The notes beneath the pieces were generated by a model. That model worked only from the letters and a program-made list of their open reading frames with translations, was not told the DNA's origin and ran no database searches. Positions 57,225-57,998 of a stretch of 57,998 bases of DNA are shown here, piece by piece. The stretch comes from Vittaforma corneae ATCC 50505. Taxonomy: Eukaryota; Microsporidia; Nosematidae. The number at the start of each line of letters is the position of its first letter. The stretch's first letter is position 1. A program made the translations under genes and the position numbers. The stretch is from contig NW_006889850.1 of NCBI RefSeq assembly GCF_000231115.1, positions 1-57,998 on the forward strand, given 5' to 3'.

Positions 57225-57524
57225 GTGGGCATCAAATAAAAATTTGACAAGAAAAATTAGACATTTATCAGGAACATTTGTGTTTTAGCTAGTGTTTGGC
57301 TTTGCCTTGTATTTAGAATTGGTTGGCCTTTCTTTTGATATTAGTTAAGTCGGTAATTAGTAATTTGCCCTTGATCTGGCTTTATTGCACGAAAATTAGG
57401 CAGAACATGCCAAAATGTAACCCGTACAGTGTAAATACAATAGCTTGTACTTAAACTATTATTTTCCCGTATTCTTTATTTGTGCTTTCTTTATTTATAA
57501 TTTCTATTTTTATCCTCCCTGTGA
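57225..57524. other. Divergent intergenic region
   Basis: 300 bp between the Nup82-like gene and the partial gene at the edge. CCTCCCTGTGA lies before the latter's start. Nothing else is seen. Confidence 0.35.
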
Positions 57525-57998
57525 ATGGTTCCAGAGCAGAATATTGCACAATTTCTTGAGAACTTCAGTAAGAGCGATAGAATCCATTTGAGAACATATA
57601 ACATGCTTTATGAATCATATAGAGATCCCAAAAACCTACGAGATCTTATTTCATTGCTTATAGATTCTGGTGTGAATGTTGAAAACTTAAGTGTGTTGTT
57701 GGAGAACATAAGGATGATGGAGGAAAGTGACAAAACTAGTTCCCACGCATTATTTGATAAGACTAAGCCCATAAAACACAGTTTTGAAAGCTATGAATCA
57801 CCAAATATTGCTTCTGTAGACCTTTCCAAGAGACCAGAGCCTGTGTGTGGCAACTCTATTGACACAAGTGAATTACCATTGAAGAAGAGTAAGGTTGAAC
57901 TGGAAGCTGGTGCTGAAGAATTAAGTATTCCTGGGTTGCTACTTGATTCGGACCGTGATGACAATGAATTAAAGGAAGTTTCAGCAAAGATTAGTGTT
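57525..57998 (+). CDS. Hypothetical protein, partial (runs off the right edge)
   Basis: ATG 57525 (MVPEQNIAQFLENFSKSDRI) is open for 158 codons to the last base. The helical N-terminal 65 residues (SYRDPKNLRDLISLLIDSGV) are followed by a Ser/Glu/Lys-rich linker with a basic KKSKVE. A CCTCCC tract sits just upstream. The end lies outside the window. No family recognised. Confidence 0.6.
   Translation, partial: MVPEQNIAQFLENFSKSDRIHLRTYNMLYESYRDPKNLRDLISLLIDSGVNVENLSVLLENIRMMEESDKTSSHALFDKTKPIKHSFESYESPNIASVDLSKRPEPVCGNSIDTSELPLKKSKVELEAGAEELSIPGLLLDSDRDDNELKEVSAKISV

Noticed and set aside
1..57998. CRISPR arrays, insertion sequences, operons with Shine-Dalgarno sites
   Set aside because: No direct-repeat arrays or transposase genes are visible, and the gene content is eukaryotic.

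Overview
The window looks like a stretch of nuclear genome from a microsporidian, or a very close relative. It is gene-dense, with about 50 protein genes in 58 kb, short intergenic gaps and no recognised introns. Its proteins are eukaryotic and often shortened: SMC3 of about 960 aa, Noc2 of about 240 aa, a proteasome beta2 with a 6-residue leader, and an RNase P Rpr2 subunit of about 100 aa. Many start codons sit just downstream of an AAATTTTT run and/or a CCC tract, as reported for microsporidian promoters. I do not assign a genus.

Layout. 1-8 kb: a polytopic membrane protein, two unknowns, a broken cyclophilin, a possible acyltransferase and a class V myosin with no IQ neck. 8-15 kb: a REEP/Yop1 protein, SMC3, Yth1/CPSF30, a frame-broken thymidine kinase, an unknown helical protein and a Bet1-like SNARE. 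15-26 kb: eS28, an IRE1-like protein with a pseudokinase and an intact KEN RNase, Gle1, RNase P Rpr2, uS3, exosome Rrp40, Cia1, a Csm3-like protein, an RRM protein and an Ipi3-like WD protein. 26-38 kb: Rab, a Cys-rich membrane protein, eIF4A, DASH Dad4, an AVT amino-acid transporter, ubiquilin/Dsk2, tRNA-Pro(CGG), a small basic protein, truncated Noc2, unknowns, tRNA-Phe(GAA) and Tsr3. 38-58 kb: an MFS sugar transporter, an unknown, a CK1-type kinase with a CC tail, enolase, a C2H2 protein, a large membrane protein, proteasome beta2, a CorA/Alr Mg transporter, unknowns, Upf1, a coiled-coil protein, a Nup82/Nup88-like protein and a gene that runs off the right edge.

Genes of one process are scattered rather than in operons. 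Ribosome biogenesis: Noc2, Tsr3, Ipi3-like, eS28, uS3. mRNA maturation, export and decay: Yth1, Gle1, the Nup82-like protein, Upf1, Rrp40, eIF4A. Chromosome segregation: SMC3, Dad4, Csm3-like. Secretory pathway and ER stress: IRE1, REEP, Bet1, Rab, Dsk2. Host-derived nutrients: MFS sugar and AVT amino-acid transporters, thymidine kinase.

Two things stand out. First, the IRE1 homologue has lost the HRD and DFG kinase motifs but keeps all four RNase catalytic residues. Second, ten genes, several of them housekeeping, are split by at least thirteen one-base indels, mostly in or beside short A, T or G runs. Sequence error is the simplest explanation, but recoding or recent decay cannot be excluded from the sequence alone.
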